Positions 59,178 through 64,000 of a stretch of DNA of 64,000 bases are shown in pieces. This DNA comes from Hygrophila difformis (taxonomy: Eukaryota; Streptophyta; Magnoliopsida; Lamiales; Acanthaceae), in contig JAOANR010000010.1 of NCBI GenBank assembly GCA_030278955.1, forward strand, positions 10,447,884-10,511,883, read 5' to 3'. The notes under the pieces are model-generated. The model was not told the DNA's origin. It made no database searches and saw only the letters and a list, made by a program, of their open reading frames with translations. The translations under genes were made by a program, and so were the position numbers. How positions within the stretch are numbered: the stretch's first letter is position 1; the number at the start of each line of letters is the position of its first letter.

Positions 59178-59524
59178 TCAAACTTCTATTGACCTATTCT
59201 ACCGCCACTTTGAATTACCTGCTTGATTTTGGGAAGCAGATAACAAAAAATAAGATATTTATAGGAGTTGAATTCGAATTTGTAGTTTAGCCTTTTTTTT
59301 TGGGTGAACTGTAGTTTAGCCTTTTGATCACGAGTATATATATCAATTAAATTCAAATAAATAATCGGTCTAATTTATGTGATATGAGTTTCCCACTCTT
59401 TCTTTCGTTTCGGTTCCTTAAAAAATAAAAATTAACTCGGCATCAACAAAAATTGATGCACAATTGACAATTCATATTAATTTCAAGTGTACTAAATCAG
59501 TACCATGTCATTTTTTTTCTCAAC

Positions 59525-59700
59525 AGTCTATACTAGAAAATGGGTGGTGGGAGCCCAGCCACACAAATTACAAGGTGGTAATGGGGAGAGATAGGGGATT
59601 AGGGCAGAGAATCGAACATAAAACCTAAATGTTGGAATTTTCTTGAATGTGTTGCGTTATACACTACCATCGAAACAATGTAGTGCCAAATCATCTCCCA
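59525..59700 (-). mobile_element. SINE-like element (tRNA-derived), tentative
   Basis: On the minus strand a box-A-like GATGGTAGTGTATAACGC is followed by box B ATGTTCGATTCTCTGCC, a spacing found in tRNA-derived SINEs. The 3' part ends near GTGGCTGGGCTCCCACCACC. No clear tail or target duplication. Confidence 0.4.
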
Positions 59701-60056
59701 CGTCATTAACATCTATTAATAGAAAATAATCAATCTATTAATATAATAAAGTTTTGAAAAAGATATAAATTTATGAAAACTATATAACATAAATTCTTTA
59801 ATTGTGAATATAATTGTATTATTTAATAAATGTTAATATATTATAATGTTATTAAATAAATTTAATTAGGTTAAAAATTTAAGTCTAAAATATAATACTA
59901 AATCAATAAAAGAAATTTAATGTAATATATTTTTCAAAAATTCGTAATTAATAATAATCATATTTTTCAGGAGAATAATAATAATCATATTTTAAATATA
60001 GATATTTCCTTAAAAATATATATTGACTAATGAAATTTAAAATTCTTTTACCAAAT

Positions 60057-60230
60057 GCATTGGCATGAGTAGTATATGGCTCTAGCAGTTTAAGCAAAGG
60101 TCTCGGGTTCGAGTATTTATGTATGTAGAATTTTCCTCTGGGAGAGGTAACCCTTGCTCACCCAAGAGGAATTAGTCTTAGGTCCAATTAGGTCTGAGAT
60201 ACCCTGGTATCCACCTAAAAAAATTAAAAG
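60057..60230 (+). mobile_element. tRNA-derived SINE
   Basis: Box A-like TGGCTCTAGCAGTTTAAGC followed by box B GGGTTCGAGT at tRNA-like spacing, an unrelated body with TTGCTCACCC, and a 3' end GATACCCTGGTATC (a perfect 6-bp-stem hairpin) before A7. About 170 bp; no coding capacity. Target duplication not clear. Confidence 0.6.
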
Positions 60231-60507
60231 TTTTAGTGAGCTAAAAAAATTTAATCAAATTTAAATCATAATTTTTGGTACCACTGCAAAATTTGAAATT
60301 TAATGTAAATAAAATAATTTTGCCTGCTTTCGATGCATGTGGCTTGTACCATGGAGATTGTGTTGGTATACTTATCAAGTTATGCTAAGACTTATTTTAT
60401 CTCTATGTTTTTTTTAATTATTTTAGCTTCCGCATTTAATTGGTTAATCAGATAATCAATGCATGTTTGTACTCAGTCTTATACTAGCCATTTTAAGTTA
60501 ACTAGAT

Positions 60508-60770
60508 ACTCCCTCTGTTTTTATTTAACTTCTCCCATTCTTCACTGCACGCAATCTAATATACGTTTTAAATCATTAATAACTCAAATTATATACAAGT
60601 AAAAATGTTAAAAATTTGATATTATAAAACTACGGATTAGATGAATCCAATAATATCTCAATTGAGTATGCTTTATCTTACATAACTATGCTAAATAATT
60701 GAATCAAAGTTACTTAATGAATATTATCAACTATGCAAAGGGTAAGAATATAAAAAAAACGGAGGGAGTA
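60508..60770. mobile_element. Stowaway-like MITE, ~260 bp (same family as 39350 and 56627)
   Basis: Starts TACTCCCTCTGTTTTT and ends AAAAACGGAGGGAGTA. The interior matches 39350-39603 over AATCATTAATAACTCAAATT. Confidence 0.8.
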
Positions 60771-60933
60771 CTAGTTTATGATAGTTAATACGAAAGTAAT
60801 GGTTGCGAAAATTAATTTTGAATTTTCGGTGTGGTACAATTATCTTCAAAATTTATGTTGTGCAGTACAATTTTTGATCTTCTTTTTTTAATTTATTTAA
60901 ATAAAAAATGTATTATCTTAATAAATACTCCCT

Positions 60934-61530
60934 CCAACCCATTAATTTCATCTCATTTTTCTTTTTGGTTCGTCCCATTACAATTGTCACATTTCCATTG
61001 TAGGAAATAATTACATATTTTAATTAGCAAACCTACTACCATCACATTACATTAATAAAAAATATATTAAAATTTAAAATACACAACTATCATATCACAC
61101 ATAAATAAATTAATTAAAAATTCAAATACATTACAATCACATCACATAAGTTCCTAATTTACTTCTACTTTAAACACTAATATACCTCTACATTAAATAC
61201 CCTCCGTCCCGTTTAAAACGTTTCAAAACTTTTGGGCACGGTATTTTATATGGGGATAGTTAGTATTTAATGTAAGGGTAGATTAGGGAAAAAGTGTGGG
61301 TAAATTACGAATTTAAGTGATGTGATTGTAATGAGTTTTAGATTTTTAATTGATTTATTTATGTGTGATGTGATAGTTGTGTGTTTGAAATTTTAATAAA
61401 GTTATTTATTGATGTGATGTGATGGGAGTATGTTTGTAGTTAATTATTTTCTAAAAAGGAATGAGACAATTGGAATGGGACGGACTAAAAAGGAAAGTGA
61501 GATAGAATTAATGGGACAGAGGGAGTACTA
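60934..61530. mobile_element. Foldback-type Stowaway MITE (long inverted arms)
   Basis: The left end TACTCCCTCCAACCCATTAA and the right end TTAATGGGACAGAGGGAGTA are inverse. Pairing continues inward for about 260 bp per arm (left CATCACATTACATTAATAAA, right its inverse). Part of another MITE (61198-61270) sits between the arms. Confidence 0.75.
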
Positions 61531-61597
61531 ACTATCATCACATAAAATACCGTGCCTAAAAGAAATAGGACACTATTAGTGTGGGACGGAGGGAGTA
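61198..61597. mobile_element. Second MITE, interleaved with the previous one
   Basis: The left end TACCCTCCGTCCC (61198) with GGGCACGGTATTTTAT inside, and the right end ATAAAATACCGTGCC...GGGACGGAGGGAGTA (61547-61597), are inverse to each other. Its right end lies outside, and its left end inside, the neighbouring foldback MITE. Confidence 0.65.
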
Positions 61598-61974
61598 ATA
61601 ACATCGCATTTAAAAGAGAGGAATATTTAGATGGAAAGTTAGCCTTTAAAACCATTTAACAAAACAAATATATCCCATATATCCTAATGTAGTTACCTTA
61701 AAGTGTCTAATATGACCATTAACAATTATCACCTCCAATCCCGAAGTTATTTAATCTTCTTTTCATTTTTATGTTTCGAGTCACAATAGCTAATCCCCAC
61801 ACCGCCCTCGTTTTACTTTTAAAAACCAGAAACAATAATATCCGATAGTTATAACATCACATTTCAGAATTGGCAAACGCATTGTTCCAACTTCAAAAAA
61901 AAAAAAAAAAAAACAAGACAAACTTAAAAAGCATTATTTTAAGAAGAAAAACAAGACAAACTTAAAAAAACATT
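61598..61974. other. AT-rich spacer
   Basis: No gene. ACAAGACAAACTTAAAAA is repeated with CATT.GTTTTAAG just before the B3-like 3' exon. Confidence 0.5.
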
Positions 61975-62152
61975 GTTTTAAGTTTCTCAAAAGCTAAACA
62001 ATTTACTGGAAACGGCGGCGGCGTGCTGGTGGAGCTACATCTTGTGGAGCAATGGCACGGCGATGGCGGCGGCGGCGCTGTGGAACAGCAGCATTAGCGA
62101 CAACGGCAGGGGGAGCAACATTAGCGACAATGGTAGAAGGATCCTGCATATA
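61975..62152 (-). pseudogene. B3-like family, isolated last exon (copy 1)
   Basis: After TGCAG (about 62147) the minus strand reads DPSTIVANVAPPAVVANAAV then PQRRRRHRRAIAPQDV and ends RRRRFQ stop. It is homologous to the last exons of the two copies to the right (Ala/Pro-rich then Arg-rich tail), but no upstream exons accompany it. Confidence 0.5.
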
Positions 62153-62248
62153 TAGAATTATATTAAAAATCAATTTATTTTTTAAAAAGAAACAAACAAG
62201 ACAAGTACCAAAAAAAACATAGTTTTAGTTTCTCAAAAACTAAACAGG

Positions 62249-62903
62249 TTACCGATGACGTCCACGACGTGCTTGTGGAGCATCATCTGGTGGAGTGAGA
62301 GAACGGCGGCGGCGACGTGGAGGAGCAGGAGCGACTGCGGGAGGAGGAGCAGGAGCGACGAGGAGGAGCAACAATAGCAGGAGCGACATCAGGAGGAGGA
62401 TAAGCAGGAGCAACAGCAGGAGGAGCCTACATATATAGAATTCTATTAAAAATAAATTTAAATATATGAAATATATACGGATATATCCTAATAGTATACA
62501 TTCGTACCTCGCACATTGCAAATACGTAGTTTAAATTAGCCAGCCGATACAGGAAAAATTGAATTTTTGTCCCAGGCCTATTGTCATCGTCTCCACACTG
62601 CCAGACATTAGCTTCAACGAGATCTTTCTAATGTCTCCTGATGCCATACTTGTCGTGTCCATATGTTGTGAATACTATTTCACATATTTCCTCCCTCTGT
62701 GAAGTTCGGACGAGTATGTATTGCCCGGCGGCCCGCAGGAGCTCATTAAAGGCTGGATCATTTGCTTGGAAGTAATTCCGCATCTGCACTGGAAGATTCA
62801 ACGTAGTGCGATCAGATGCTCTTAATTGCTTCTCGCACAGGAGGAATGGTTGAACCATTAGCTGGATCTCTGGTGGAATAGGGAACATATTGAGATCCAT
62901 CAT
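62249..62903 (-). pseudogene. B3-like domain protein (copy 2), broken
   Basis: From 62903 the minus strand reads MMDLNMFPIPPEIQLMVQPF, LLCEKQLRASDRTTLNLPVQ and SQREEICEIVF...KYGIRRH, then a TAG where copy 3 has Trp, then KDLVEANVWQCGDDDN and FFLYRLANLNYVFAMCE to a GT donor near 62508. The last exon ends APPRRRRRSLTPPDD...RGRHR at 62249. The pattern (K-L-SD, LNLP, W-K-DLVEAN-W--GD, then hydrophobic strands) resembles the plant B3 DNA-binding domain. The nonsense codon and a frame change in the Ala/Pro-rich part of the last exon make it a pseudogene. Similar in layout to copy 3. Confidence 0.5.
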
Positions 62904-63469
62904 GCAAATACATAAGGATGTTTAACATCATATCAAATCACACAATTAACATGTAAAACAATAAACTAAACTATGATTTTTTAAATCGTAAACCAAACCA
63001 AACCGTAAAAATATGGTTTAGTCTGGTTTGGTTTACGGTTCAAACCGTATTATGCTCACCCCTAATAAGCAGAATAACATGATACTCGCACTAAATATAA
63101 TCAAGATTATTATGAATTATTAGTATTTGCATTAGAGTCTCAAACAATCGTATAAAAGTTTTTTTTTGCTTTATTTAATAGTAACAAAATTTAATGAATA
63201 CCAAACACACCTATACAAAGATTACGGTTGATGGTGATTTAGACCCAACTACAAAACCAATAGTATAAAGACATTATAAAACAAACTTTAGAATCCAACA
63301 CCAATTGTCCCCTCCAAACTCCTTTCAACTTCTTGGCCGGTTTGCCTAAAAACAAACCAAAGCCAAAACGCAATTCACAACATTGTTCTATTTTTTTAAA
63401 AAAAAATAAAATAAATAAGCAAGACAAATACAAAAAAAACATAGTTTTAGTCTCTAAAAAACTAAATAG

Positions 63470-64000
63470 TTTATTGGTGACATTCACGACATGCTGGTGG
63501 AACATTAGGTGGAGTGAGGGAACGGTCGCGGCGACGTGAAGGAGCAGCAGCAACAGCAGGATGAGAAGCAGCAAGAGGAGCCTACATATATAGAATTATA
63601 TTAAAACTAAATTTAAAAATATGAAATATATACATATATACTAATAGTATACCTTCATACCTCACAAATATCAAACACGTAATTTGAATTACCCAGTTGA
63701 TAGAGGAAGGTTTGAATTATTGTGCCATGCCTATTGACACCTTCTCCACACTGCCACTCATTCGCTTGAACTAGATCTTTCCAATGTCCCCTGATGCCAT
63801 ACTTACCGTGTCGTGCTGTTGTGAATAATATTTGGCAAACTTCCTCCCTCATGGGAGTTCGGATGAGTACGTCCTGCTCCTTGGTGGCCCGCATCAGCGA
63901 ATAGAAATCGGGATATTTACTTAAAAGTATTCCTATAATTTACTGGTACATTCAGGGTAGTGCGATCATAGGTTGCCAACTGCTTCTCACATACAAGGTA
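63470..64000 (-). CDS. B3-like domain protein (copy 3), 3' part, runs off window
   Basis: The exon entering from the right edge reads MRATKEQDVLIRTPMREEVC, QILFTTARHGKYGIRGHWKD, LVQANEWQCGEGVNRHG and LYQLGNSNYVFDICE, with a GT donor near 63658. The last exon (from about 63581) reads APLAASHPAVAAAPSRRRDR then SLTPPNVPPACRECHQ, stop near 63474. No stop interrupts the visible part up to about 63894, beyond which the frame is less clear (TTAAAAGTATTCC region), so intactness is unknown. B3-like assignment is by pattern; B3 proteins are nuclear DNA-binding factors. Confidence 0.4.

Noticed and set aside
62249..62521. Leu-rich frame as a membrane protein
   Set aside because: An out-of-frame reading of the CTC/CTG-rich Ala/Pro-coding exon.

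Overview
Nuclear DNA from a flowering plant, most likely a eudicot. The evidence is AT-rich intergenic DNA, short exons with GT-AG introns, a subfamily XII-type LRR receptor kinase, a type I MADS-box gene, F-box and B3-like gene fragments, and dense plant transposons (MULEs, an L1 LINE with RNase H, Stowaway-like MITEs, SINE-like elements, a Helitron-like gene-capture element). The lineage is a guess; nothing here fixes the species.

Layout. 1-3862: LTR-retrotransposon-like debris, with a dense cluster of TGACG half-sites at 640-1215. 3863-13038: a large palindromic Mutator-like element (MULE). It has two inverted arms, each with a decayed transposase and a ULP1-type (C48) protease, the same TIR at both outer ends, and 9-bp target duplications with one mismatch. 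13470-14967: a two-exon nuclear gene for a small mitochondrial inner-membrane protein resembling cytochrome c oxidase subunit 7c. 15616-28114: a second, unrelated and apparently intact MULE of 12.5 kb. It carries a four-exon MURA-type transposase (721 aa, open throughout), a 277-bp tandem array of about ten copies, and a convergent multi-exon ULP1-like gene. Its TIRs are diverged and it is flanked by A9 on both sides. 28544-31659: an intact LRR receptor-like kinase. 36568-37910: a type I MADS-box gene with C-terminal repeats.

40417-about 49003 is a patchwork of host-gene pieces, all on the plus strand and with introns retained: YbaK/ProX, ARL1, MBR/HIP1-type RING E3, ribosomal protein L7, GPN3 GTPase, PELP1/RIX1-like and MAP65. 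It starts with a Helitron-like 5' terminus. No 3' terminus was found.

49679-54006 is a decayed 5'-truncated L1 LINE (minus). 55175-56419 is a broken F-box-associated gene with a poly-Asn microsatellite. 57676-58024 is an LTR plus primer-binding site from a small retroelement, possibly Cassandra-like. 58025-59177 is a second LINE 3' fragment (plus). 59.5-61.6 kb holds SINE-like and MITE insertions, two of them interleaved. 61975-64000 holds three related 3' exons of a B3-like gene family (minus), at least one copy broken.

The host genes (COX7c-like, LRR-RLK, MADS, possibly B3-like) do not form a pathway. The theme of the window is transposons that carry or capture host coding sequence: ULP1 proteases twice in independent MULEs, and at least seven gene fragments in one Helitron-like unit.
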